From Streptomyces sp. HUAS 15-9 (GTDB taxonomy: Bacteria > Actinomycetota > Actinomycetes > Streptomycetales > Streptomycetaceae), in assembly GCF_025642155.1 (NCBI RefSeq), contig NZ_CP106798.1, forward strand, positions 1,674,001 to 1,738,000: DNA of 64,000 bases. The letters run 5' to 3'. A program made the translations under genes and the position numbers. Shown one piece after another: positions 24,536 through 32,019 of the stretch. Within the stretch, counting starts at the first letter, position 1. Each line of letters starts with the position of its first letter. The notes under the pieces are model-generated. The model had not been told where the DNA came from. It made no database searches and was given only the letters and a program-made list of their open reading frames with translations.

Positions 24536-25372
24536 TCAGAACGAGGCGATGACCGAGCCCTGGTACTTGTCCTCGATGAACTTCTTCACCTCGGGCGAGG
24601 TCAGGAGCTTGGCGAGCTTCTTGACCCGCGGGTCCTTCTCGTTGCCCTTCTTCACGGCGAGGAAGTTGCCGTACGGGTTGTCCTTCGCGGACTCCAGGAC
24701 GAGGGCCTGCGAAGCGGGCTTGAGGCCCGCGGAGATGGCGTAGTTGCCGTTGATCACCGCGGCGTCCACGTCGTCCAGGGAGCGCGCGGTCTGGGCCGCC
24801 TCGACCTCCTTGAACGTGAGGTTCTTCGGGTTCTTGGTGATGTCCTGCGGGGTCGCTTCGGTACCGACGCCGTCCTTGAGGGTGATGAGCCCATTGGCGG
24901 CGAGCAGCTTGAGGGCGCGCGCCTCGTTCACGGTGTCGTTCGGGACGGCGACGGTCGCGCCGCTCTTCAGAGCGTCGGTGCTCTTCACCTTGTGGGAGTA
25001 GAGACCGAGCGGCTCCAGGTGCACCGTGACGACGGGCACGATGTGGGTGCCGCGCTTCTTGTTGAAGTCGTCCAGGTACGGCTGGTTCTGGAAGTAGTTG
25101 GCCCCGACGGAACCGTCCTCCGTGGCCGTGTTCGGCACGATGTAGTCGCTGAACTCCTTGACCTCCAGTTCGAGGCCCGCCTTCTTCGCCAGGTTCTTCT
25201 TGACGAAGTTCAGGATCTCGGCGTGCGGGGTGGGGCTCGCGGCGACGACCAGCGGGCCGCTGTAGGCGGCGGAGGAAGAGGAGGATGCCTTTTCCGAGCC
25301 GCAGGCGGTGAGCCCGAGGGTGAGGGCTCCGGCGGCGAGGACGGCGGTGGTGATCTTGGCGGTGTTACGCAC
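24536..25372 (-). CDS. metQ: Methionine ABC transporter substrate-binding lipoprotein
   Basis: A 278-residue lipoprotein of the MetQ/NlpA family. The signal peptide ends in lipobox LTACG (Cys24), followed by a Ser-rich tether. Then come VVAASPTPHAEILNFVKKNL, VPNTATEDGSVGANYFQNQP, YLDDFNKKRGTHIVPVVTVH and DVDAAVINGNYAISAGLKP, all typical for ligand-binding NlpA domains. It captures methionine outside the membrane for MetNI. It is third in the metN-metI-metQ operon, with a 67-bp gap after metI. Confidence 0.95.
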   Translation of the reverse strand: MRNTAKITTAVLAAGALTLGLTACGSEKASSSSSAAYSGPLVVAASPTPHAEILNFVKKNLAKKAGLELEVKEFSDYIVPNTATEDGSVGANYFQNQPYLDDFNKKRGTHIVPVVTVHLEPLGLYSHKVKSTDALKSGATVAVPNDTVNEARALKLLAANGLITLKDGVGTEATPQDITKNPKNLTFKEVEAAQTARSLDDVDAAVINGNYAISAGLKPASQALVLESAKDNPYGNFLAVKKGNEKDPRVKKLAKLLTSPEVKKFIEDKYQGSVIASF

Positions 25373-25439
25373 GAAAAGTGCCTTTCCTAGGGGTGGTGCG
25401 ACCCCGTGTTGGGTGAACGGGGAGTCTTTGTGTGGGGGC

Positions 25440-26177
25440 TCAGGCGGCCTTGCTCACGTCGGCGGCCGCGGGCGTCCTGGCCTTGAGCAGGCGCAGCTTC
25501 GGCGCCGGGCCGGAGCGGCCGCCGCGCCGGTGCAGGGAGCGGGCCGCGTGGTCGCCGGCGAACTGGATGACCGAGATGACGACGGCGAGGATCGCCACGG
25601 TGATCCACATCATCTGGGTCTCGAAGCGCTGGTAGCCGTAGCGGATGGCGATGTCGCCGAGGCCGCCCGCGCCGACCGTGCCGGCCATGGCGGAGTAGCC
25701 GATGAGGGCGACGACCGTGGTCGTGGTGCTGGAGATCAGCGAGGGCAGCGACTCGGGCACGAGGACCTTGCGGACGACGGTCCAGGTGTTGCCGCCCATC
25801 GACTGCACGGCCTCGACGAGCCCGCCGTCCACTTCGCGGACAGCCGTCTCGACGAGGCGGGCGAAGAACGGGATGGCGCCGATGGCGAGCGGCACGATGG
25901 CTGCCTCGCGGCCGATGGTCGTCCCCGTGATCCAGCGGGTGAAGCTCATCAGCGCGACCATCAGGATGATGAACGGCATCGAGCGGGCGATGTTCACGAT
26001 CTGCCCGACGAGCTTGTTGGCGACGACGTTCTGCACTTGTCCGCCGTTGTCGGTGAGGACGAGCAGGATGCCGAGCGGAAGCCCGCCGACGACGGCGATG
26101 AGCGTGGACCAGCCGACCATGTAGAGCGTGTCCCAACACGCCTGGGACAGCAGCGGCTGCATCTCGGACCAGGTCAC
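25440..26177 (-). CDS. metI: Methionine ABC transporter permease
   Basis: A 245-residue permease. The first helices are in VGWSTLIAVVGGLPLGILLV, and five transmembrane segments are apparent. The EAA-type loop is EAVQSMGGNTWTVVRKVLVP, and TVVALIGYSAMAGTVGAGGLG is the characteristic MetI segment. The C-terminus is extended and basic (RGGRSGPAPKLRLLKARTP) compared with enteric MetI. Its ATG overlaps the metN stop (ATGA), so they are coupled. Confidence 0.95.
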   Translation of the reverse strand: MTWSEMQPLLSQACWDTLYMVGWSTLIAVVGGLPLGILLVLTDNGGQVQNVVANKLVGQIVNIARSMPFIILMVALMSFTRWITGTTIGREAAIVPLAIGAIPFFARLVETAVREVDGGLVEAVQSMGGNTWTVVRKVLVPESLPSLISSTTTTVVALIGYSAMAGTVGAGGLGDIAIRYGYQRFETQMMWITVAILAVVISVIQFAGDHAARSLHRRGGRSGPAPKLRLLKARTPAAADVSKAA

Positions 26178-27226
26178 TTGGCACCTTCCTTCACCAGCAC
26201 GGGCTCCTGGCCCGCTGCGCCCACGACATCGATCTGCAGGCCCTGTTCGCGCAGGAACCCGATCGGCACGACGTTGTCCTCGTAACGGCCGGGCAGTTCG
26301 ATGCGCATACGGCCGATCTGGAGGCCGCCGACGGTGTCGATGGCGGCGCCGAGGATCGATATGTCGACGTTGTAGGTGCGTGAGAGCTGGGAGATGACCG
26401 GCTGGGTGGCGGCCTCGCCGTGGAAGGTGACGTCGAGCACCGTCCGGTCGGCGCCGGTGGCCTCGCCGCCGACCGGGAACAGCGCGGCGGCCAGTTCGGA
26501 GCCGGGGGTCGCGAGCAGTTCGCTGACGGTGCCGGACTCGACGATGCGTCCCTTCTCCATGAGCGCGGCCGAGTCGCAGACGCTCTTGACCACGTCCATC
26601 TCGTGCGTGATGAGCAGAACGGTCAGACCGAGCTGCCGGTTCAGGTCGCGCAGCAGCTGGAGGATGGAGCGGGTCGTCTCGGGGTCCAGGGCGCTGGTGG
26701 CCTCGTCGGAGAGCAGCACCTTGGGGTCGCCGGCGAGAGCGCGGGCGATGCCGACGCGCTGCTTCTGGCCACCGGAGAGCTGGGCCGGGTAGGCCTTGGC
26801 CTTGTCGGTGAGGCCCACGAGGTCGAGCAGTTCGAGCGCCTTGCGGGAGCGGTCCTTGCCCGACCTGCCCAGGATCTCCAGCGGCAGTTCGACGTTGTCC
26901 TGCACGGTGCGCGAGGACAGCAGGTTGAAGTGCTGGAAGACCATGCCGATCCGGCTGCGCGCGCGGCGCAGTTCCTTGCCGGCCCGTAGTCCGCGCCCGG
27001 CAAGGGCGGTGAGGTCCTGCCCGGCGACGGTCACGGTCCCGGCGGTGGGACGTTCCAGCAGGTTGACGCAGCGGATGAGCGAGGACTTGCCGGCGCCGGA
27101 CTGGCCGATGACGCCGTACACCTCGCCCTCGCGAACGTGGAGATCGACGCCGTCGAGGGCGGTGACCTCTCGGCCGCGTGAGCGGTCGGCCCGGTATGTC
27201 TTCGTCAGGCCCGATGTGGTGATCAC
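26174..27226 (-). CDS. metN: Methionine ABC transporter ATP-binding protein
   Basis: A 350-residue ATPase from a GTG at 27226 (MITTSGLTKTYRADRSRGRE). Walker A is GQSGAGKSSLIRC, the signature is LSGGQKQRVGIARAL, and Walker B is KVLLSDEATSALDP, with Ser where most homologues have Cys. The C-terminal NIL domain (from about residue 260) is the methionine-sensing regulatory module that inhibits transport when internal methionine is high. First gene of metNIQ; about 210 bp upstream is a short Cys/Met-rich leader reading frame. Confidence 0.95.
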   Translation of the reverse strand: MITTSGLTKTYRADRSRGREVTALDGVDLHVREGEVYGVIGQSGAGKSSLIRCVNLLERPTAGTVTVAGQDLTALAGRGLRAGKELRRARSRIGMVFQHFNLLSSRTVQDNVELPLEILGRSGKDRSRKALELLDLVGLTDKAKAYPAQLSGGQKQRVGIARALAGDPKVLLSDEATSALDPETTRSILQLLRDLNRQLGLTVLLITHEMDVVKSVCDSAALMEKGRIVESGTVSELLATPGSELAAALFPVGGEATGADRTVLDVTFHGEAATQPVISQLSRTYNVDISILGAAIDTVGGLQIGRMRIELPGRYEDNVVPIGFLREQGLQIDVVGAAGQEPVLVKEGAK

Positions 27227-27436
27227 TGTGATTCCGTCACTGTCGAGTGCGCGGGCGTGGGTGTGCCCGGGCACAGGTGCATTCGTTCAGGGACGCGGCA
27301 CGGTTCTCGCGGTGGCGATGGAACCGGGGGAGAACATGTGCGCGGGGCGGCTTACGTCGCGGATGTCGTCGGACGACACGCGGACGTGCCACGGCTCTCG
27401 CTTCGGGGCGCGAGGCTCAGGTGGTGCGGGGGCCCT

Positions 27437-27481
27437 CTAGAAGGCGCACATTCGACACATACAACGAGCACCGGGCGTCAT
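27437..27481 (-). CDS. Cys/Met-rich leader peptide upstream of metNIQ
   Basis: ATG at 27481 with GAGGCGACC before it opens a 14-codon frame encoding MTPGARCMCRMCAF, then TAG. Three Cys and two internal Met codons alternate near the stop: the pattern of an attenuation leader sensitive to charged tRNA-Cys or tRNA-Met. A longer in-frame start exists at 27523 (28 codons) but lacks a ribosome site. Between the leader and metN, a stem CTCGC/GCGAG can form in the mRNA. Polycysteine leader frames acting as cysteine-responsive attenuators are known in mycobacteria; the role here is inferred. Confidence 0.65.
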   Translation of the reverse strand: MTPGARCMCRMCAF

Positions 27482-27519
27482 GGTCGCCTCGGTCGCAGGG
27501 ATGCGGCTGCTCGTCGTGG

Positions 27520-27723
27520 TCATGCGATCAGTAAACCAGACGTACGGTCCTGACAGTCCGCAGCCGTCCGCATGCTGGACAGCGCTGGACACCCCTCAGC
27601 GGCGTACGGACATCTCCGCTCCCAGCCGGTGACCAGGGCGGACAAGGCCGACAGATCATCGACGACCAGATCGGCGACCGGTTCATGGGCCGGGTGGGTT
27701 GTGGCCAAGGCCACGGTGGTCAT
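27520..27723 (-). pseudogene. C-terminal remnant of a HAD-family hydrolase
   Basis: On the minus strand the segment around 27720 reads LRAGRTAGMTTVALATTH followed by PAHEPVADLVVDDLSALSAL. This matches the last part of HAD phosphatases, where motif IV (xAGxxAGM) precedes the final strand. Everything upstream of motif IV is missing. After the match the frame runs on through weaker, mixed codons including one TTA, and ends at 27520 within the leader ATG. Most likely a deletion left only this tail. No start codon or promoter of its own is apparent. Confidence 0.5.
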
Positions 27724-27797
27724 CCCGGCGGTGCGGCCTGCCCGGAGCCGCCGGGGGCGGCCGCGTCGGACCCTTTGGCCCGTAATAGGGTCTGCGC

Positions 27798-28157
27798 ATG
27801 CTCAATGCCCTGACGCTGGTGACCGGTGTCGCCGCGCTGCTGCTCGCCGCCTGGTGCGGGTGGGCCGCCTACCGTGACCAGCCGACCAAGGACTGGCACT
27901 TCATCGGTATGGCCGTGGTGTCGCTGCTTGCCGTGGTGCAGCTGGTGGTCGGGGTGGTCCAGCTGGCGCGGGGCGAGAAGCCGGAACAGGGCACGACGAT
28001 CTTCGTGGCGTATCTGCTGGGGGCGTTCGCGTGCGTCCCGGCGGTGGGCTTCATGTCGCTGGCCGAGCGGACGCGGTGGGGGTCGATGACCGTCGCCGCG
28101 GGCGGTGTGGTGCTGGCCGTGCTCGAGGTGCGGCTCTTCGACATCTGGGGAGGGTGA
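27798..28157 (+). CDS. Conserved membrane protein, four helices
   Basis: A 119-residue protein with four hydrophobic segments: LNALTLVTGVAALLLAAWCG, FIGMAVVSLLAVVQLVVGVV, TTIFVAYLLGAFACVPAVGF and SMTVAAGGVVLAVLEVRLFD. Short charged loops lie between them (YRDQPTKDWH; ARGEKPEQG). The family is unknown. It starts one base pair apart in phase from its partner: the stop at 28157 is followed by ATG at 28159, so the two are co-translated and probably form a pair in the membrane. Confidence 0.8.
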   Translation: MLNALTLVTGVAALLLAAWCGWAAYRDQPTKDWHFIGMAVVSLLAVVQLVVGVVQLARGEKPEQGTTIFVAYLLGAFACVPAVGFMSLAERTRWGSMTVAAGGVVLAVLEVRLFDIWGG

Positions 28158-28158
28158 G

Positions 28159-28587
28159 ATGACGGCCACCGAGGAGACGAAGCCGGCGCGGACGCGGCTC
28201 ATCAGCGGGCCGGGCATTCTGCTCGTCTGGCTCTACGGCGTGATGGTCGTCGCAGCCGTCTCACGGTCCGTCGTCCAGATCGCGACGGACTTCGAACGGG
28301 CGCCCCTCGCCTACTCGCTGTCCGCCGTCGCGGGTGTGGTGTACGGGTTCATCACGTACTCGCTCGTGCGTGGCGGCGAGAAAGCGCGCAAGGCGGCGCT
28401 GGTGTGCTGCGCCGCCGAACTCGCGGGAGTGCTCGTCGTCGGTACATGGACCCTGGTCGAGCCGTCGGCCTTCCCGGACGCGACGGTCTGGTCCGACTAC
28501 GGCGTGGGGTACGTCTTCATCCCCGTACTGCTGCCCCTGTCGGCCATGTACTGGCTGCGGAAGGCGCGGGACGGCGTCACGCCGTAG
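28159..28587 (+). CDS. Conserved membrane protein, partner of the preceding gene
   Basis: A 142-residue protein with a polar start MTATEETKPARTRLISGP, then helices in ILLVWLYGVMVVAAVSRSVV, YSLSAVAGVVYGFITYSLV, AALVCCAAELAGVLVVGTW and YVFIPVLLPLSAMYWLRKA. The function is unknown. The GGTGAG before the ATG overlaps the stop of the first gene. Its 3' end overlaps the stop of the convergent acetyltransferase by 11 bp. Confidence 0.8.
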   Translation: MTATEETKPARTRLISGPGILLVWLYGVMVVAAVSRSVVQIATDFERAPLAYSLSAVAGVVYGFITYSLVRGGEKARKAALVCCAAELAGVLVVGTWTLVEPSAFPDATVWSDYGVGYVFIPVLLPLSAMYWLRKARDGVTP

Positions 28588-29074
28588 TCGCGTACGTCCC
28601 CGCCGGCTTCTCCAGGACGATCAGCGGTACGCCGTCCGCTCCCTTGGACGTGCCCACCGTCTCGTAGCCCACCCGCCGGTACAGCCGCAGGTTCCCCTCG
28701 CTGCGGTGGCCGGTGTGGAGGCGGAACTTCTTGGCGCCGCGCTCCTCGGCGAGGGCCCCCTCGGCCGCGCGCAGCAGCCTGGCCCCGATGCCGTGGCCCT
28801 GCAGCCGCGGGTGGACACAGAGCTTGCCGATGGCGGCAGCGCCGTCCTCGGTGACCGTGCCGCGCACCGAGCCCACCACCTCCTCGCCGAGCCGGGCGAC
28901 GAAGACGCAGTCGGAGGCGACCTCCTGACGGACCGAGTCGAGACTCTGGACGAGCGGGTCGATGCGGTAGTTGCCGTACAACGCCGCCTCGCTCTGGAAG
29001 CACAGGTACTGGAGCCTGAAGATCTGCTCCGTGTCCTGTTCGGTCGCCACCGAGATGGTCACGCTCATGCCCAT
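28577..29074 (-). CDS. GNAT acetyltransferase
   Basis: A 165-residue protein starting MGMSVTISVATEQDTEQIFR after GGGAGG. GNAT motif A is IGKLCVHPRLQGHGIGARLL, and motif B is KFRLHTGHRSEGNLRLYRRV. Ends GTSKGADGVPLIVLEKPAG. The substrate is not predictable. An ATG six bases downstream is an equally possible start. It converges on, and overlaps, the membrane-protein gene. Confidence 0.85.
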   Translation of the reverse strand: MGMSVTISVATEQDTEQIFRLQYLCFQSEAALYGNYRIDPLVQSLDSVRQEVASDCVFVARLGEEVVGSVRGTVTEDGAAAIGKLCVHPRLQGHGIGARLLRAAEGALAEERGAKKFRLHTGHRSEGNLRLYRRVGYETVGTSKGADGVPLIVLEKPAGTYATTA

Positions 29075-29119
29075 GTGCGCACGCCTCCCGCTCACCTGAT
29101 CGTCTGTCGTCCCCCACTC

Positions 29120-29626
29120 CTATCCCCGCACTTCGCGGGCCGCAACCTCCGGTGCGAGCAATCGACGCAGACATCCCAGACATCGGGAACGTTCCGGGCC
29201 GAGACTGCCCTGTGAGATACCCAACTCCCCCGCGATCTCCCGGTATGTGAGGTCCTTAGGGGAGAGCAGTGCCTCCAGCAGGCGAGGGCAGCGGCCGGGC
29301 AGCCGGCGGACCGCTTCGCGCAGGGCACGGTGCCTGGCGGCGGTGAGGGCGAGCTGCTCGGGCCCCCTGCCGCTGTCGTCGGCGGGCTCCGTGTCGTACG
29401 GCCGCTCGAGACGGGTCGTACGACGGCTGCGGCGCACCTCGGCGCGGACGGCCTTGCGCAGCCACGCCTCGGGGTCGAGCGGCGGCCCGTCGGAGTCCAG
29501 CCGCTCGAGGAGGCGCAGCCAGACCGCCTGCTCCAGGTCACCCGGTTCGGTTCCGGAGGCATATGCCTCGGCGGATGCCTCGGCGGTGAGCAGCGGGCTC
29601 AGCGCGGCAACCAGATCGTGCGTCAT
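29120..29626 (-). CDS. ECF-like RNA polymerase sigma factor
   Basis: A 168-residue sigma70-family protein. The region-2-like part is GDLEQAVWLRLLERLDSDGP and DPEAWLRKAVRAEVRRSRR. Region 4 is LREAVRRLPGRCPRLLEALL with HTH LTYREIAGELGISQGSLGPE. The tail SRCLGCLRRLLAPEVAAREV carries two Cys. Region 2 is short, and no anti-sigma gene is adjacent. It could act as a minimal sigma or as a regulator of the same fold. Confidence 0.8.
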   Translation of the reverse strand: MTHDLVAALSPLLTAEASAEAYASGTEPGDLEQAVWLRLLERLDSDGPPLDPEAWLRKAVRAEVRRSRRTTRLERPYDTEPADDSGRGPEQLALTAARHRALREAVRRLPGRCPRLLEALLSPKDLTYREIAGELGISQGSLGPERSRCLGCLRRLLAPEVAAREVRG

Positions 29627-29638
29627 ATGCGGAACGAC

Positions 29639-29674
29639 GCGGCCGCCCCGACGGCAGGTTGCCGGGGCGGCCGC
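29639..29674 (-). terminator. Terminator after the glycerophosphodiesterase gene
   Basis: GCGGCCGCCCCG / CGGGGCGGCCGC forms a 12-bp perfect stem with a 12-nt loop, 28 bp beyond the stop of the minus-strand gene. Confidence 0.75.
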
Positions 29675-29701
29675 GGATCTACCCGAACGGATTGAGCGGG
29701 C

Positions 29702-30868
29702 TCAGCCGTTGACGAGGTCCTCGCGGGCGAGCAGACCGGTGTCCGCGTTGTCCGTGAAGACACCGTCGATACCGGTTGCGAAGTATGTCTTGAATGCCCC
29801 GAAGGCGTCTCCGTAGGCGTCGGCGCCGGTGCCCTTGCGGAACTCCGCCGGGAGGAAGGGGTTCTCGTTGCGCATGGTGTAGGGGTGCAGGATCAGGCCC
29901 ACCTTGTGCGCGTCCGCGACCAGGGTCGTCGGCGTGGTGAGCCTGCCGTCGGCGTCCTTGGGGATGACCAGGTCGAGCGTCGGGCCGATGCCCTGCGCGT
30001 AGCCGGCGATCTCCCTGAGGCCCTTGGGCGTGATGAGGTCGGCGACCGTGCGCGGGTCGCCCGCCTCGACGAAGTCCCAGGGGCGGCTGGTCGCGCCGGA
30101 GAGCAGGACCACGAGCGGGTTGTCGACCAGCTTGTTCAGGCGCTGGATGCTGGTCGGCTCGAAGGACTGCAGGATGACGGGCGAGTTGCGCCGGTCCTTG
30201 CCGTACTTGCGCAGCAGCTTGGCGACCCGCTCCTCGAGGCCGAGGCCCAGCTTGCGGAAGTAGGTGGGGTGCTTGGTCTCCGGGTAGATCCAGACCTGCT
30301 TGCCCCGCTTACGGGTCTGCTCGTCCTGCCACTTGAGGACCTCTTCGAAGGTGGGGATCTCCCAGCGGCCGTCGTAGAGGGTGTTGTGCGGGCGGTTGGC
30401 CGGGATGCGCTCGATCGCGCGCAGCGTCTTCAGCTCGGCGAGCGTGAAGTCCTCGGTGAACCAGCCGGTGGTGGGGACGCCGTCCAGGACCTTGGTGGTC
30501 TTGCGGCCGGCGAACTCGGGGTGGTCCGCGACGTTCGTGGTGCCGCCGATCTCGGGTTCGTGGCGGCAGACGAGATGGCCGTCCTTGGTGGGGACCAGGT
30601 CGCCGGCCTCGACGACGTCGGCGCCGAGGTCGAGGGCCAGGTCGTACGACCCGAAGGTGTGCTCGGGCCGATAGCCGCTGGTACCCCGGTGGCCGATGAT
30701 CGTCGGCTTGGGCAGGCTCTTCAGGCCGCCGCCGCTGCGGGCCGTCTCTGCGGCTCTGGCGGCGCCGGGCGGTCCGAAGACCGCTCCGCCCGCGCCGAGC
30801 ACCGCGGCGCCGAGGAGCGCCCGTCGTGCGGTGCCCTGCGTCTGCTCGTTCGACTCGTGGCTTTCCAT
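29702..30868 (-). CDS. glpQ1: Secreted glycerophosphodiester phosphodiesterase
   Basis: A 388-residue protein from ATG 30868. The signal has an Arg pair (TARRALLGAAVLGAGGAVFG) and looks Tat-type. GDPD motifs follow: PTIIGHRGTSGYRPEHTFGS (His-Arg; PEHT in place of the usual PENT), DVVEAGDLVPTKDGHLVCRH with the Glu and Asp metal ligands, and near the end GIDGVFTDNADTGLL. It cleaves glycerophosphodiesters outside the cell to release glycerol-3-phosphate for phosphate and carbon supply. Four 11-bp PHO-box-like repeats lie upstream. It corresponds in position to S. coelicolor glpQ1, known to be under PhoP control. Confidence 0.92.
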   Translation of the reverse strand: MESHESNEQTQGTARRALLGAAVLGAGGAVFGPPGAARAAETARSGGGLKSLPKPTIIGHRGTSGYRPEHTFGSYDLALDLGADVVEAGDLVPTKDGHLVCRHEPEIGGTTNVADHPEFAGRKTTKVLDGVPTTGWFTEDFTLAELKTLRAIERIPANRPHNTLYDGRWEIPTFEEVLKWQDEQTRKRGKQVWIYPETKHPTYFRKLGLGLEERVAKLLRKYGKDRRNSPVILQSFEPTSIQRLNKLVDNPLVVLLSGATSRPWDFVEAGDPRTVADLITPKGLREIAGYAQGIGPTLDLVIPKDADGRLTTPTTLVADAHKVGLILHPYTMRNENPFLPAEFRKGTGADAYGDAFGAFKTYFATGIDGVFTDNADTGLLAREDLVNG

Positions 30869-30918
30869 GAGGGCCCTCCTGCCGTCCGCCCGTGATTGCG
30901 GCCCGATGGTAGGGGCGT

Positions 30919-30962
30919 GGACATGACCGCCGGGAGACCCCGGTTCGAACACGCGGGTGACG
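30919..30962 (-). promoter_or_regulatory. PHO-box-like array of four 11-bp direct repeats
   Basis: On the minus strand, four adjacent 11-mers begin CGTCACCCGCG, TGTTCGAACCG, GGGTCTCCCGG and CGGTCATGTCC. Each carries the G(G/T)TCA-like core at the same position, as in Streptomyces PhoP operators. The array ends 51 bp before the glpQ1 start codon. Confidence 0.55.
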
Positions 30963-31235
30963 CCGGATGTCATGAGGAAAGCACGATGTGACGGTCCGTC
31001 GGCATCGACGCCGACGGCGCGGGCACCCGGCCGATGGGCCACCCGCGCGATGTCCGTCACATCGTCGCAACAGCGTCACGCGCGGATTCCGGCACGCCAC
31101 CGCAGGTAAACCCGCGTCAACAGTACGTAAGACCTAGGTGAAGCGGACGCACCCGATGTGCGCTTCCCCGGGAGCCGCGAGTAATGTCCTCACCTGCATA
31201 GACTCATATCGACCCCCTCGACATCGGAGGACCCG

Positions 31236-31907
31236 TTGTCCCGCTTCGCGCTCATCAAGGCAGTGCTCGGACCGATCATGCGCCTGATGTTCCGCCCCCA
31301 GGTGGAGGGCGCGGAGCGCATCCCGGGCGACGGACCGGTCATCCTGGCCGGCAACCACCTCACGTTCATCGACTCGCTCGTGCTGCCACTGGTGACCAAA
31401 CGGCAGGTGTTCTTCATCGGCAAGGACGAGTACGTCACCGGCAAGAGCCTCAAGGGCCGGCTGATGGCCTGGTTCTTCACCGGCGTCGGCATGATCCCGG
31501 TGGACCGGGACGGGGCGAGCGGTGGCGTGGCCGCGCTGATGACCGGTCGCCGGATCCTCGAGGAGGGCAAGGTCTTCGGCATCTACCCCGAGGGCACGCG
31601 GTCGCCCGACGGCCGGCTGTACCGGGGCCGCACCGGCATCGCCCGCCTCACGCTGATGACGGGCGCGCCGGTGGTTCCCTTCGCGATGATCGGCACGGAC
31701 AAGTTGCAGCCGGGGGGCCGGGGTATCCCGCGGCCGGGCCGCGTCACCGTGCGCTTCGGTGAGGCGATGGAGTTCTCCCGGTACGAGGGGATGGACCGGG
31801 ACCGGTATGTGCTGCGGGCGGTGACCGACTCCGTGATGGCGGAGGTCATGCGGCTGTCGGGGCAGGAGTACGTGGACATGTATGCGACGAAGGCGAAGGC
31901 GGCCTGA
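31236..31907 (+). CDS. 1-acyl-sn-glycerol-3-phosphate acyltransferase
   Basis: A 223-residue PlsC-type enzyme. The TTG start at 31236 is fixed by GGAGG at 31226-31230. Motifs: VILAGNHLTFIDSLVLPL (HX4D active site), GMIPVDRDGASGGVAALMTG, FGIYPEGTRSPDGRLYRGRT and ARLTLMTGAPVVPFAMIG. It transfers a second acyl chain in phospholipid synthesis at the membrane. It stands alone, divergent from glpQ1, with about 370 bp between starts. Confidence 0.93.
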   Translation: MSRFALIKAVLGPIMRLMFRPQVEGAERIPGDGPVILAGNHLTFIDSLVLPLVTKRQVFFIGKDEYVTGKSLKGRLMAWFFTGVGMIPVDRDGASGGVAALMTGRRILEEGKVFGIYPEGTRSPDGRLYRGRTGIARLTLMTGAPVVPFAMIGTDKLQPGGRGIPRPGRVTVRFGEAMEFSRYEGMDRDRYVLRAVTDSVMAEVMRLSGQEYVDMYATKAKAA

Positions 31908-31935
31908 GAGTCGTAGGAGTTTCTGTCGTATTCCG

Positions 31936-32003
31936 GGTGCGGGTGCGTTGTGGCTTGTCGCGCCCACGCGGCGGAGCCGCAGATCGATACCGCCCCGCGC
32001 CCC
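31936..32003 (-). repeat. Dispersed intergenic repeat, copy A
   Basis: Read on the minus strand: AGGGGCGCGGGGCGGTATCG, then A(T/C)(C/T)TGCGGCTCCGCCGCG, then GGGCGCGAC. It matches 47881-47943 at nearly every position over about 65 bp. It sits between two convergent gene ends. Confidence 0.8.
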
Positions 32004-32014
32004 TATTGGGGCGC
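31997..32014 (+). terminator. Terminator between convergent genes
   Basis: GCGCCCC-TATT-GGGGCGC followed by TTTCCT, 90 bp after the acyltransferase stop. It overlaps one edge of the dispersed repeat and ends next to the exporter stop at 32020. Confidence 0.7.
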
Positions 32015-32019
32015 TTTCC

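Noticed and set aside
27227..27436. SAM-type riboswitch upstream of metN
   Set aside because: The conserved SAM-I/SAM-IV core sequences are not seen; the leader peptide explains the region better.
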